Of a stretch of DNA of 64,000 nt, positions 8,548 through 17,024 are shown piece by piece. The notes under the pieces are model-generated. The model searched no databases. It saw only the letters and a list, made by a program, of their open reading frames with translations, and was not told the DNA's origin. Positions within the stretch are counted from its first letter, which is position 1; every line of letters starts with the position of its first letter. Both the position numbers and the translations under genes were made by a program. Source of the DNA: an uncultured Roseburia sp. (lineage in GTDB: Bacteria > Bacillota > Clostridia > Lachnospirales > Lachnospiraceae); contig URUD01000007.1 in assembly GCA_900550935.1 (NCBI GenBank), positions 9,510 to 73,509 on the forward strand, given 5' to 3'.

Positions 8548-9555
8548 ATTATCAGTAAGAATCAGAAGCAGATTTTAAAATGGGTATTTGTTCTTGCAAT
8601 TATTGGGATTATCGTTTATACATTTCGTGATTCCGCCGGACCAATCTTAGAACAGCTTAAAAAGACCACTCCGGCGGTGGTCACGGGTATATGTGTGCTG
8701 TCTTTGGGATATCATATCGTAGAAGGGCTGATTACAGCCGTTCTGGCAAAAAGATATCAACCATCTTTTACCTGGGGCATGGGCATTACAAATGCACTGT
8801 ATTGCTCTTTTTACAGGGTAGCAACATTAGGAAGTGGTGCCGGTGTGGCAGCCATCTATTACCTGAATGAGCATGGATTGTCCTATGGACAGGCTTTCGG
8901 GCTCTATATGCTCCAGTATGCGTTCCATAAATTCAGTATTGCAGTATTTTCACTGCTGTTTTTTGCAGTGAACTGGGTGTATATGACTGGTCATTTTGGT
9001 GACTATGTGAGTCTTCTGGAAGCAGGATACGGTCTGACCGTATTAATTACGCTGGGACTGGTTTTATTCTGTTGTTCCGCACGGTTTCACAGACTGCTGT
9101 TCCGATTGTTTGATTTCATCAACAAGAAGACGAAGAATCGGTTTGCACCAATGTTTTACCAGCTGCAGGATCAGTGCCATATGATGGAAGAGGCATCAAA
9201 GCACCTGCTGAAAAACAGACTGCTGATCGTAGAGACGATTGGGTTAAACCTGCTGAAACTGGCATTCTGGTATTCTATTCCGTTTTTGATCTTCGGATCG
9301 GATTCCGGAATGGCATTGCAGGAAGTACTTGCGATCACTTCGCTTTCGGTCATGCTGGCAGCGGTCATCCCATCCCCGGCGGGAATTGGTTCCACGGAGT
9401 TTGTCTTTACCTCGCTTTTTGCAGGGATCGTGGGAACAGGAGCTGCAGGGTCTGCTTCGTTACTATACCGGTTTGGAACGTTTGTCTTTCCGTTTCTGGT
9501 CGGTGCGATCGTCGTTCTGGTTCGACGCGTTCGGAAAAAACAAAACAATAGATAA
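8548..9555 (+). CDS. Lysylphosphatidylglycerol synthase TM-region / UPF0104-like flippase, non-AUG start
   Basis: Polytopic membrane protein (about 335 aa) of the family formed by the membrane half of MprF, which moves or presents lipids. 'VIPSPAGIGSTEFVF' near residue 275 is the conserved family motif. The first Met or GTG codon in frame (8677) would remove the first membrane helix, read as 'ILKWVFVLAIIGIIVYTF', so translation must begin further up. The frame holds only ATC (8545), ATT (8548) and ATC (8551) as possible starts, placed behind AAGGAGAG at 8537-8544. ATT at 8548 or ATC at 8551 is the best candidate; AUU is a known rare start in infC. The only stop between this gene and the radical SAM gene is one TAA in the same frame, so low-level readthrough fusion is also conceivable. 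Confidence 0.75.
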   Translation: MISKNQKQILKWVFVLAIIGIIVYTFRDSAGPILEQLKKTTPAVVTGICVLSLGYHIVEGLITAVLAKRYQPSFTWGMGITNALYCSFYRVATLGSGAGVAAIYYLNEHGLSYGQAFGLYMLQYAFHKFSIAVFSLLFFAVNWVYMTGHFGDYVSLLEAGYGLTVLITLGLVLFCCSARFHRLLFRLFDFINKKTKNRFAPMFYQLQDQCHMMEEASKHLLKNRLLIVETIGLNLLKLAFWYSIPFLIFGSDSGMALQEVLAITSLSVMLAAVIPSPAGIGSTEFVFTSLFAGIVGTGAAGSASLLYRFGTFVFPFLVGAIVVLVRRVRKKQNNR

Positions 9556-9563
9556 AACAGATC

Positions 9564-9602
9564 GTCCGGTTGATGCCAGTTTGGGATTAATCGGACTTTT
9601 TT
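9564..9602 (+). terminator. Rho-independent terminator after the flippase-like gene
   Basis: An 11-bp stem with GU pairs (arms 9564-9574 and 9586-9596) is followed by six T. It separates the radical SAM/flippase pair from the LtaS-like gene. Confidence 0.8.
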
Positions 9603-9605
9603 AAA

Positions 9606-9633
9606 TTGACAAATCCTGCGGAATTGATACAAT
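9606..9633 (+). promoter_or_regulatory. Sigma-A promoter of the LtaS-like gene
   Basis: TTGACA (9606-9611), a 16-nt spacer and TACAAT (9628-9633) lie directly after the terminator and about 38 nt before the ATG. Confidence 0.6.
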
Positions 9634-9671
9634 CTATGGGGGTAACAGGAAGAAAGGATTTATAGAACTCA

Positions 9672-11606
9672 ATGAAAGTAAGATTTTATTTTGATAAAGG
9701 AAACCTTGGAAGAACCGGGATTGCTCTTATTTTAACGGTTGTGTTGATGACGCTGGTCGGATTCCCGGTATGGGTGCTGCCGTGCTTTGGCATCCTGTAT
9801 TTTGGGATAAAAAGTCTTTCCATTCAGTTGAATGAAAAGTGGAATGGCATTTTTCTGGCATTGATGCTTGCGACAGGAAGCGTGCTAAGTGCCTATGAGG
9901 TGCAGTATCTTTTGCTTGATTCCGAACTTAGGGCAAAGATCACAGACACGAAGATGTGGATCAATGTCTTATGCTGCTTCACACTTTTTGCAGCCGTGCA
10001 GGTGTTTACAAATAATGCTGGACTGACCTGTATCATTTCGCATGTATTTTTATTGTCCCTTGCAGGAATCAATTATTTTGTGTATCTGTTCCGCGGCAAT
10101 GAATTTATTTTCAGTGACTTAAAATCTATTTCCACCGGATTGTCCGTGGCAGGAAATTATGAATTTACGCTGGATGAACGGGCGGGGTATGTGATTTTGC
10201 TTAGTACGCTTTATGTTGCGCTCGTGCGGAAATTTCATGTTTCGATGAAGAAACGCTGGTTCTGTAGTGTGGTCTGCATTTCCCTTGTGGTTTTATGCTG
10301 TGTTTATATCGGGCAGAAGACCGAGTATTATGTGACGGAGACCTGGGAACAGAAGGGAAGCTACCGCAATGGCTATATCTTAAACTTTGTGCTCAGCATA
10401 CGGGATACGTTTGTGGGCGAGCCCGATGGCTATTCCAAAGAGGCGGTCACAGCATTAGAGCAGCAGTACAGTGACACTGGAGAGCAGCAGACCGATGAAA
10501 AGAAGCCGACTATTATCGTTGTGATGAGCGAGTCCTATGCAGATTTGAGTGTAGTAGGAAATTATATGGCAAATATGGATGTTGCGCCGTATTACCAGTC
10601 ACTTACGGAAAATACATTAAAAGGATATGCTCTTTCTTCGGTATTTGGAGCAAAAACGCCAAACTCCGAGTGGGAGTTTATGACCGGCAACTCCATGGCA
10701 TTTTTACCGAGCGGATCGGTGGTCTATCAGCAGTATATTTCGGATGAACCGACTTCAGTAGTCTCCAACTTAAAGAACATGGGCTATACCTGCGTGGCAA
10801 TGCACCCTTACTATGAGACCGGATGGAGCAGAAATTCTGTTTATCCGACCATGGGATTTGATGAGATGCACTTTATCGATGATTTTGACCAGAAGGCAGT
10901 ATTGCGGGAATACATTACTGATCAGGAACTGTATGAGAAGATCATTGACCGCTACGAGAGCAAAAAGGGAAACGAAGACCTGTTTATTATGAGTATTTCC
11001 ATGCAAAACCATGGCGGTTACACCGAGAAATACGATAACTTCAAAGAAGAAGTGCGGATGTTAGGAATCAACTATCCGGATGTCAACCAGTACCTGTCAC
11101 TGGTGCATGAGAGCGACAAGGCACTGGAATATCTGATCTCTTATTTTGAGGGGGTAGATGATCCGGTGGAGATCGTCTTTTTCGGCGATCATCAGCCGAG
11201 TCTTTCTTCCAGCTTTTATCCGCATTTAAACGGCAAGGGGCTGTCCGGGCTGACCTTGGATGAACTGGAAAATCTGTATACGATCCCATTTTTCATCTGG
11301 ACAAACTATGAGACACAGTCCGAAGAAGTTAAGATCAGCAGTATCAATTATCTCTCGACTCTGGCATTAGAGCGCGCCGGGATCGCACTTCCGGCCTACA
11401 ATCAGTTCCTTTCGGATATGATGGAAGTCATTCCTGCGGTAAATTCGAGAGGTTATTATTCCCACTCTGCCGGAAGATTTAAGCATATCGAAGAGGCGGA
11501 TGGAGAGGAAGCCGAGTGGCTGAAAAATTATGAGATATTGCAGTACAATAATATGTTTGATAAGAAGGAAAAAAGTAAATTGTTTTTCCCATATTTAACA
11601 GAGTGA
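9672..11606 (+). CDS. LtaS-like sulfatase-fold phosphoglycerol transferase
   Basis: Membrane-anchored enzyme of the lipoteichoic acid synthase family (644 aa). About five to six membrane helices fill residues 10-215, followed by an extracellular alkaline phosphatase-fold domain. Metal and catalytic residues are visible: 'VVMSESYADL' (Glu287), the nucleophile in 'GAKTPNSEWEF' (Thr329) and 'FFGDHQPSL' near residue 510. Family enzymes polymerise or transfer phosphoglycerol from phosphatidylglycerol to a glycolipid or glycan outside the cell. It has its own promoter but sits downstream of the radical SAM and flippase-like genes, so an envelope theme is likely. Whether it makes true lipoteichoic acid or decorates a glycan is open. 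Confidence 0.88.
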   Translation: MKVRFYFDKGNLGRTGIALILTVVLMTLVGFPVWVLPCFGILYFGIKSLSIQLNEKWNGIFLALMLATGSVLSAYEVQYLLLDSELRAKITDTKMWINVLCCFTLFAAVQVFTNNAGLTCIISHVFLLSLAGINYFVYLFRGNEFIFSDLKSISTGLSVAGNYEFTLDERAGYVILLSTLYVALVRKFHVSMKKRWFCSVVCISLVVLCCVYIGQKTEYYVTETWEQKGSYRNGYILNFVLSIRDTFVGEPDGYSKEAVTALEQQYSDTGEQQTDEKKPTIIVVMSESYADLSVVGNYMANMDVAPYYQSLTENTLKGYALSSVFGAKTPNSEWEFMTGNSMAFLPSGSVVYQQYISDEPTSVVSNLKNMGYTCVAMHPYYETGWSRNSVYPTMGFDEMHFIDDFDQKAVLREYITDQELYEKIIDRYESKKGNEDLFIMSISMQNHGGYTEKYDNFKEEVRMLGINYPDVNQYLSLVHESDKALEYLISYFEGVDDPVEIVFFGDHQPSLSSSFYPHLNGKGLSGLTLDELENLYTIPFFIWTNYETQSEEVKISSINYLSTLALERAGIALPAYNQFLSDMMEVIPAVNSRGYYSHSAGRFKHIEEADGEEAEWLKNYEILQYNNMFDKKEKSKLFFPYLTE

Positions 11607-11656
11607 TGTTACAATGAAAATAAAAAGCGAGCAAAAGAAAAAGGAGGAGCGGGCAG

Positions 11657-12685
11657 ATGGAAACAGTGACACTGGGAAGCACGAACATTACCGTAAACAA
11701 GAATGGATTTGGAGCATTGCCGATCCAGCGTATCAACGCAGAGGATGCAGTAAAGCTGGCGAGAAAGGCATTTGATGCCGGGATCACTTTTTTTGACACG
11801 GCAAGATTTTATACAGACAGCGAGGAGAAACTGGGTGAAGCATTTGAGGGGATCAGAGAGCAGGTCTATCTGGCAACCAAGACAGCGGCGGCAAATGCGG
11901 ACGAATTCTGGGAGCAGCTTGAGACTTCCCTGCATAATTTAAGAACCGATTATATCGATCTCTATCAGTTCCACAATCCTTCTTTTTGTCCGAAACCGGG
12001 CGATGGGACAGGGCTTTATGAGGCGATGGAAGAAGCCAAAAGACAGGGCAAGATCAGACATATCGGTATCACAAATCATCGTCTTGCTGTTGCAGAGGAA
12101 GCAATCGAGTCCGGTTTGTATGAGACGTTGCAGTTCCCATTCTGCTATCTGGCAACGGAAAAAGATATTGCTTTAGTTGAGAAGTGTAAAAAAGCAAACA
12201 TGGGATTTATTGCCATGAAAGCATTGTCCGGCGGACTGATCACTAATTCAAAAGCAGCTTATGCTTTTGAGGCGCAGTTTGACAATGTACTGCCGATCTG
12301 GGGAGTACAGAGAGAGTCAGAACTGGATGAGTTTATCTCCTATATCGACAATCCACCAAAGATGACAGACGAGATCAGGGCATTGATCCAGAAGGACAGA
12401 GAGGAATTAAGCGGTGATTTCTGCAGAGGATGTGGTTACTGTATGCCTTGTCCGGCAGGAATCGAGATCAATAACTGTGCAAGAATGTCGTTACTGCTCC
12501 GTCGTTCTCCGTCCGAGCTGCAGCTGACCGAGGAGGTGCAGCAGAAGATGAAGAAGATCGAGGGCTGTCTGCACTGTAACAAGTGTAAGAGCAAATGTCC
12601 GTATGGACTGGATACACCGGCATTGCTTGCAAAGAACTATGAAGATTATAAAAAAGTGCTGGCAGGAGAGGTCAGTGTAAAATAA
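11657..12685 (+). CDS. Aldo/keto reductase with C-terminal 4Fe-4S ferredoxin domain
   Basis: Aldo/keto reductase barrel (residues 1-260) joined to a ferredoxin-like tail. The barrel shows 'AGITFFDTARFYTDSEEKLG', containing the Asp and Tyr of the catalytic tetrad, and 'DYIDLYQFHNP'. The tail carries two cysteine groups, 'CRGCGYCMPCPAGI' and 'CLHCNKCKSKCPYG', enough for two 4Fe-4S clusters. Such fusions are common in anaerobes and presumably take electrons from ferredoxin rather than only NADPH. It starts at an ATG behind AAAGGAGGAG and sits 31 nt upstream of the HAD phosphatase gene in the same direction. The carbonyl substrate is unknown. Confidence 0.88.
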   Translation: METVTLGSTNITVNKNGFGALPIQRINAEDAVKLARKAFDAGITFFDTARFYTDSEEKLGEAFEGIREQVYLATKTAAANADEFWEQLETSLHNLRTDYIDLYQFHNPSFCPKPGDGTGLYEAMEEAKRQGKIRHIGITNHRLAVAEEAIESGLYETLQFPFCYLATEKDIALVEKCKKANMGFIAMKALSGGLITNSKAAYAFEAQFDNVLPIWGVQRESELDEFISYIDNPPKMTDEIRALIQKDREELSGDFCRGCGYCMPCPAGIEINNCARMSLLLRRSPSELQLTEEVQQKMKKIEGCLHCNKCKSKCPYGLDTPALLAKNYEDYKKVLAGEVSVK

Positions 12686-12716
12686 CAGAAATGAAAAGAG
12701 CAGGGGTAAAAGTGAC

Positions 12717-13391
12717 ATGGAACGGAAAATAGATACTGTAGTTTTTGATATGGATGGTACGATCTTAAATACATTGGATGATCTGGCAGATGCGGTTAAT
12801 GTGGCACTTAGAGCCTATCAGATGCCGGAGCGCACCATCGAAGAGGTGCGCCGTTTTGTAGGAAACGGGATCAGACTTCTGATGGAGCGTGCAGTTCCGG
12901 ATGGAGCAGACAATCCACAGTTTGAGGAAGTTTTTGCGAAATTCAAAGAGTATTATGGCGTTCATTGCAACGATAAGACGAGAGCTTATGACGGGATCCT
13001 GCCGTTATTCCGGGAGTTAAAGGAAGCAGGCTATGCAATGGCGATCGTTTCGAATAAAATCGATTCAGCGGTAAAGGAATTAAGCGAGATTTATTTTGAC
13101 GGGATTATCACGGTGGCAATCGGCGAGACAGAGGGAGTAGCGAAAAAGCCGGCGCCTGATATGGTGGAAAAGGCATTAAAGGAACTTGGAAAGACAAAAG
13201 AGACCGCAGTTTATGTCGGAGATTCGGATGTGGATCTTATGACGGCGAAAAATTCAGGGCTGCCATGTATTTCAGTTCTGTGGGGATTCCGGGATGAGGC
13301 ATTTTTAAAAGAACACGGTGCAGTCTGCTTTGCAAAACAGCCGGCAGACATTAAAAACATAGTAGAACAGGGTGATCTGCTCGGGAAATGA
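12717..13391 (+). CDS. HAD hydrolase, phosphoglycolate phosphatase-like
   Basis: HAD superfamily phosphatase of 224 aa with a helical cap. 'VVFDMDGTILNTL' holds the Asp nucleophile and acid/base (Asp10, Asp12), 'AIVSNKID' is motif II, 'KKPAPDMV' supplies the Lys of motif III and 'VYVGDSDVDLMTAKNSG' the Asp pair of motif IV. The cap and length match the Gph/PgpB branch, which removes phosphate from 2-phosphoglycolate or related small sugars phosphates. It lies between the aldo/keto reductase and a lipoprotein gene whose start is 7 nt past its stop, suggesting co-transcription. Confidence 0.87.
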   Translation: MERKIDTVVFDMDGTILNTLDDLADAVNVALRAYQMPERTIEEVRRFVGNGIRLLMERAVPDGADNPQFEEVFAKFKEYYGVHCNDKTRAYDGILPLFRELKEAGYAMAIVSNKIDSAVKELSEIYFDGIITVAIGETEGVAKKPAPDMVEKALKELGKTKETAVYVGDSDVDLMTAKNSGLPCISVLWGFRDEAFLKEHGAVCFAKQPADIKNIVEQGDLLGK

Positions 13392-13398
13392 GGGGAAG

Positions 13399-14184
13399 AT
13401 GAAGGCGAAAGTATGGACTATGATGGCAGCAGGGATGCTGTCAGTTTCCCTGCTTGTTGCAGGATGTAACGGAAGTGAAACAGAAGAGACCGGTAAGGAT
13501 CCTGATGCGGTGCAGGAGACGGAAACGGAAGGAACAGAGCCGGCAGAAGAGACGGAGCAAACCAATACGGATGTCTCTTATGAAGTGGAGCAGCAGACGT
13601 TCCGGAAAGACGATCTGTGTGATATCAGTTATCCGCAGATCACGGGCTGGAAGTTAGAGGATAAGCAGGAAGAATGGAACCGGACATTTGAAAAATATAT
13701 CGAAAATGCCATCCAGGATATCGGAGAAAATGATAAGGTGGACATTTATTTTGACGTGGAGGAACAATCCGATGAGCTTTTGTCCATGACGATCAATTAT
13801 TATTATGAGATGGAGGGTGGTGCGCATCCGTCAAGTGCCATGCAGTCGATCAATGTGAACATGCAGACCGGGGAAAAAGTGACTTTTGCGGATCTGGCAG
13901 ACCCGGAGAAAACAGCACAGCTCCTGTTTGACGGAACCGAAGGGTATACGATTATAGAACCACCTGAGACGACGATGCAGGACATTCTGTCCTATAATTT
14001 TATCTGGATGGAACCGACCGAAGAGGCTTTAGCCAAAAGTCTGACGCATTTTGATCATGATACGGAGGACTATGGCGAGAATGAGACGATGGGATATTCA
14101 TTCCGCTGGAATGGAAAAGTGTGCCTGATCTTTTATTTAAGTCATGCACAGGGAGATTATGCAGTTGTACAGCTGGATGAGTAA
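13399..14184 (+). CDS. Lipoprotein with RsiV-like DUF3298/DUF4163 domain
   Basis: Secreted lipoprotein of 261 aa. The N-terminus 'MKAKVWTMMAAGMLSVSLLV' leads to the lipobox 'LVAGC', then an acidic linker rich in Glu and Thr. The globular part has 'YPQITGWK', 'YYYEMEGGAHPSS', 'TGEKVTFADL' and 'FYLSHAQGDYAVVQL', the pattern of the DUF4163-DUF3298 domain also found in the anti-sigma factor RsiV, where it binds lysozyme. No transmembrane anti-sigma part or sigma factor gene is present here. I prefer the ATG at 13399 (after AGGGGAAG) to an earlier in-frame Met, because it gives a clean signal peptide. Function unknown; wall-ligand or lysozyme binding is only inference. Confidence 0.75.
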   Translation: MKAKVWTMMAAGMLSVSLLVAGCNGSETEETGKDPDAVQETETEGTEPAEETEQTNTDVSYEVEQQTFRKDDLCDISYPQITGWKLEDKQEEWNRTFEKYIENAIQDIGENDKVDIYFDVEEQSDELLSMTINYYYEMEGGAHPSSAMQSINVNMQTGEKVTFADLADPEKTAQLLFDGTEGYTIIEPPETTMQDILSYNFIWMEPTEEALAKSLTHFDHDTEDYGENETMGYSFRWNGKVCLIFYLSHAQGDYAVVQLDE

Positions 14185-14191
14185 AAGAAAA

Positions 14192-14210
14192 GGGAGAAGT
14201 CATTTCTCCC
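14192..14210. terminator. Short bidirectional hairpin between convergent genes
   Basis: GGGAGAA (14192-14198) pairs with TTCTCCC (14204-14210). It overlaps the stop codon of the SseB-like gene; the minus-strand continuation is T-rich. Confidence 0.5.
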
Positions 14211-14628
14211 CTAAAATGATGCGGATCAGAGATTGATCAAGCATCAGCGTGCGGTTCCAGGGATTTAAGATGATCCCTTCGATATCACCGGCATGCTGAG
14301 CCATGGAAAGCAGTTTTGAAATGTCAACTAAAAAGGTGGACATGACAGAGCTGCTTCCTTTTAGTTCTTCCTCAAAACCGGTAAATGCCATCCACCACTG
14401 TTTTCCATCACTGGTTTTGGTTGCCTGGATGTGAAGCTGCCCATCTGTGGCAGGTGGTTCCACAGCAAGGATGAGCTGACCGTTTTCCTGCATGCGTCTG
14501 CGCACCATGGTAAGGGCATGTGCAAGCAGTTCTGGCGTGGGCTCCTGCTGAAGTGCAAGGATCGCCTGTTCTATTTTTTCATTTCCGATCAAACCTTCAT
14601 CCTGATGAAATGTTTCGTTTTGTTTCAT
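14200..14628 (-). CDS. SseB-like protein
   Basis: Small soluble protein (142 aa) resembling the SseB N-terminal domain: 'NEKIEQAILALQQEPTPELL' helix, 'QLILAVEPP', 'WWMAFTGFEEELKG', 'VDISKLLSMAQ' and 'EGIILNPWNRTLML' follow the family order. SseB domains are small alpha/beta modules seen in many Firmicutes, including in type VII and phage-related contexts, but have no settled biochemical role. I chose the ATG at 14628, which has AGGAATCC upstream, instead of an earlier TTG-rich stretch. It is a single gene between a lipoprotein and a chemoreceptor gene on the other strand. Confidence 0.65.
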   Translation of the reverse strand: MKQNETFHQDEGLIGNEKIEQAILALQQEPTPELLAHALTMVRRRMQENGQLILAVEPPATDGQLHIQATKTSDGKQWWMAFTGFEEELKGSSSVMSTFLVDISKLLSMAQHAGDIEGIILNPWNRTLMLDQSLIRIILGEK

Positions 14629-14685
14629 AAATGGATTCCTCTTTCTTTTTTTACAGTATAACATTTCAAAGATTGATCCGCTACC

Positions 14686-14714
14686 TTGAAAAGCAGAATG
14701 AAATAACTTAAAAT
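14686..14714 (+). promoter_or_regulatory. Sigma-A promoter of the first PilZ chemoreceptor
   Basis: TTGAAA (14686-14691), a 17-nt spacer and TAAAAT (14709-14714). No sigma-28 box was seen here, unlike at the FliD-like gene. Confidence 0.6.
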
Positions 14715-14774
14715 AAGAGAACAGAAGTAAACGTCAGATTGTTTGAAATACGTCAGAATGGAGAGGGAGATACG

Positions 14775-16859
14775 ATGAATTACGATGAAAATGTGTTTAA
14801 AGAGAAAGCGAACATAAAAGCCAGGCGGATCTGGCTGGTTTTTGCACTGCTTCTTACGGCAAATTATGGAACGGATGCGGCCTCAGGTATTTATCCGGCA
14901 AATTGCTATCCGATCTTTGTCCTGCTGTGCTGGATCCCGTTTTTTTCCGGAGATATTTTGCTGCGGGTAAAGGGGAAAAGCACGGATCTGTATAAACTGG
15001 ATCTGGTCATTGGATATGGTATCTTCTATACGTTTTTGTTATGTACTTCATCCTCGTCCATAGCATTTACTTATATCCTTCCGGTGATGAGCTTACTTGT
15101 CATCTATAAAAACCGTAAATTTATGCTGCGCTGTGCATTTGCAAACTCGTTAAGTGTACTGTTCAGTGCGGTATTGCGATATACCGTGATGGGATATAAT
15201 TCTGCCGCTGATTTAAAGGATTATCAATTACAGCTTGCCTGTATCATCCTGTGTTATGTCTGTTATGTAATGGCAATCCAGCATTTAAATGAGGCGGATG
15301 GTGCACTGACAGACAGTATCAAGGCAGACCTGCATCGTGTGATCACGACGGTAGAGCAGGTAAAAACAGCAAGCAATTCCATTATGAACGGCATTACGGT
15401 AGTCAGGGAACTTGCAACTGAAAACAAACATGGTTCGGATGTCGTCGTAGTTGGTATGGATAAACTGACGGAAAACAATCAGACGTTGCATGAGCGGACG
15501 GTTTCTTCTGTGGACAAGACAACGGATATCAATGCACAGGTACAAAATGTGGTTGGTCTGATCAATGATATGGTCACTCTGACAACGGAGGCGGTCAAGG
15601 ATTCCCAGACCAGTTATACGGATCTGGAGAGCCTGGTACAGGTTGCAGATACGATGTCGACGTTATCCAATGAAGTTGGCGATATCTTAGGGAATTTCAA
15701 GAGTGAATTTGAAAAAGTAAAACTGGAGACCGGTACAATTGAAAATATTTCAAGCCAGACCAATCTTCTGGCACTTAATGCTTCCATTGAGGCGGCACGT
15801 GCGGGGGATGCGGGAAGAGGTTTTGCAGTGGTTGCAGAACAGATCCGTAAACTCAGTACCGAGACGCAGGAGTCATCCGGACAGATCAGGGAGGCGCTTG
15901 CCCGTCTGGAAGAGACATCCGGAAAGATGACGGATTCGATGGAAGAGACTTTAAAACTGATCCAGCTGACTTTGGAAAAGGTAACACAGACCGGACAAAA
16001 CGTCGGTAAGATCGCGGAGGATTCCAAACAGATCGGAGACCACATCCAGGTCATTGATACGGCAATCAAGGAAGTAGAACAGTCCAACAGCCAGCTGGTG
16101 GAGAACATGGAACAGGTATCTGATATCATGGGAACCATGACGGACTGTATTACGGATTCCAGTGAGATCAGCAAACAGATGCTGAGCAAATACGAAGAAA
16201 GTGCGACGAATATCAATGAGATTGAAACGGTCGTACAGGCATTGATGTGCGAACTTGGTGTTGGCGGATTTATGGGTATTTCCGATCTGAAACCGGGTAT
16301 GAAAGTAACGGTAAAGCAGGCAGGCGTGGCAAATGCCACAGAGTCTCACGGAGAACTGATTGAGGAGAAAACAAACGGACTGCTGATCGCCTTTAAGCCT
16401 GGTGCAAAGATACCGGAGACCGGCACCTATCAGGTTCAGGTTACGGTCGGAAATGTATTGTACTGCTGGGATAATGCAGAGCTAAAGCAGAAGGATGGAC
16501 ATTCTGTTGCAGTACGGATCACGGCAGGACCAAAGATCGTCAACCGACGGAAATATCCACGTATGGATGTGACAAATCCCTGCAGTATCCGTGTCGCAGA
16601 TGGAAATAAGACATTCCGGGGAAGACTGGATAATATCAGTGCGAACGGTTTTGCACTCGTCGTGCGTGACCCGTATTTTGCAGACTGTATCGGAAAGAAT
16701 ATCACAATCCAGATCAAGGATTTCGCGCTTCCTGCGCAGTCGGAACTTGAGGGACGGATCATCCGCTGTTCCGATCATGAAGGAAATTACATCATCGGAT
16801 GCCAGATGCCAGAGGACAATTACGAGATTAAAATGTATGTCGAGAAATGTCTGGGCTAG
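14775..16859 (+). CDS. Methyl-accepting chemotaxis protein with C-terminal PilZ domain
   Basis: Chemoreceptor of 694 aa. Residues 17-165 hold about six membrane helices and no large extracellular ligand domain. A long coiled coil follows, with the signalling tip 'QTNLLALNASIEAARAGD' around residue 330. After about residue 510 a linker leads to a PilZ domain: 'RKYPR' at 592-596 fits RxxxR and 'NISANG' at 620-625 fits (D/N)xSxxG, the residues that bind cyclic di-GMP. So this receptor could change CheA signalling according to second-messenger level. The ATG at 14775 follows GGAGAGGGAGA and aligns with the start of the paralogue at 29792. The membrane part may sense energy, lipids or a transported sugar. 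Confidence 0.9.
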   Translation: MNYDENVFKEKANIKARRIWLVFALLLTANYGTDAASGIYPANCYPIFVLLCWIPFFSGDILLRVKGKSTDLYKLDLVIGYGIFYTFLLCTSSSSIAFTYILPVMSLLVIYKNRKFMLRCAFANSLSVLFSAVLRYTVMGYNSAADLKDYQLQLACIILCYVCYVMAIQHLNEADGALTDSIKADLHRVITTVEQVKTASNSIMNGITVVRELATENKHGSDVVVVGMDKLTENNQTLHERTVSSVDKTTDINAQVQNVVGLINDMVTLTTEAVKDSQTSYTDLESLVQVADTMSTLSNEVGDILGNFKSEFEKVKLETGTIENISSQTNLLALNASIEAARAGDAGRGFAVVAEQIRKLSTETQESSGQIREALARLEETSGKMTDSMEETLKLIQLTLEKVTQTGQNVGKIAEDSKQIGDHIQVIDTAIKEVEQSNSQLVENMEQVSDIMGTMTDCITDSSEISKQMLSKYEESATNINEIETVVQALMCELGVGGFMGISDLKPGMKVTVKQAGVANATESHGELIEEKTNGLLIAFKPGAKIPETGTYQVQVTVGNVLYCWDNAELKQKDGHSVAVRITAGPKIVNRRKYPRMDVTNPCSIRVADGNKTFRGRLDNISANGFALVVRDPYFADCIGKNITIQIKDFALPAQSELEGRIIRCSDHEGNYIIGCQMPEDNYEIKMYVEKCLG

Positions 16860-16900
16860 TTTTTGGGTAGAACGGCTCATTTTGTGGAAAATAAAGACAT

Positions 16901-16938
16901 GAGACCGCAAGTTTTGCAATGAAAACAGCAATTAACTC
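16901..16938 (+). promoter_or_regulatory. Putative AraC operator upstream of uxuA
   Basis: The block from 16906 to 16938 matches the block at 19086-19118 upstream of uxuB at 28 of 33 positions without gaps. Shared cores are CGCAA, TTTTGCAAT, AACA and CAATTAACTC. It ends 3 nt before the -35 box, the position of class II activator sites. The AraC regulator gene at 18151-19023 lies between the two targets. Confidence 0.7.
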
Positions 16939-16941
16939 GAA

Positions 16942-16970
16942 TTGTCACCAAAATGGGCGTATGCTATAAT
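16942..16970 (+). promoter_or_regulatory. Sigma-A promoter of uxuA
   Basis: TTGTCA (16942-16947), a 17-nt spacer and TATAAT (16965-16970), directly downstream of the putative operator. Confidence 0.75.
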
Positions 16971-17024
16971 GTATTTACAATAAGAAGTCACAATATGAAG
17001 ATTAAGATGAAGGGAGAAAATTCT

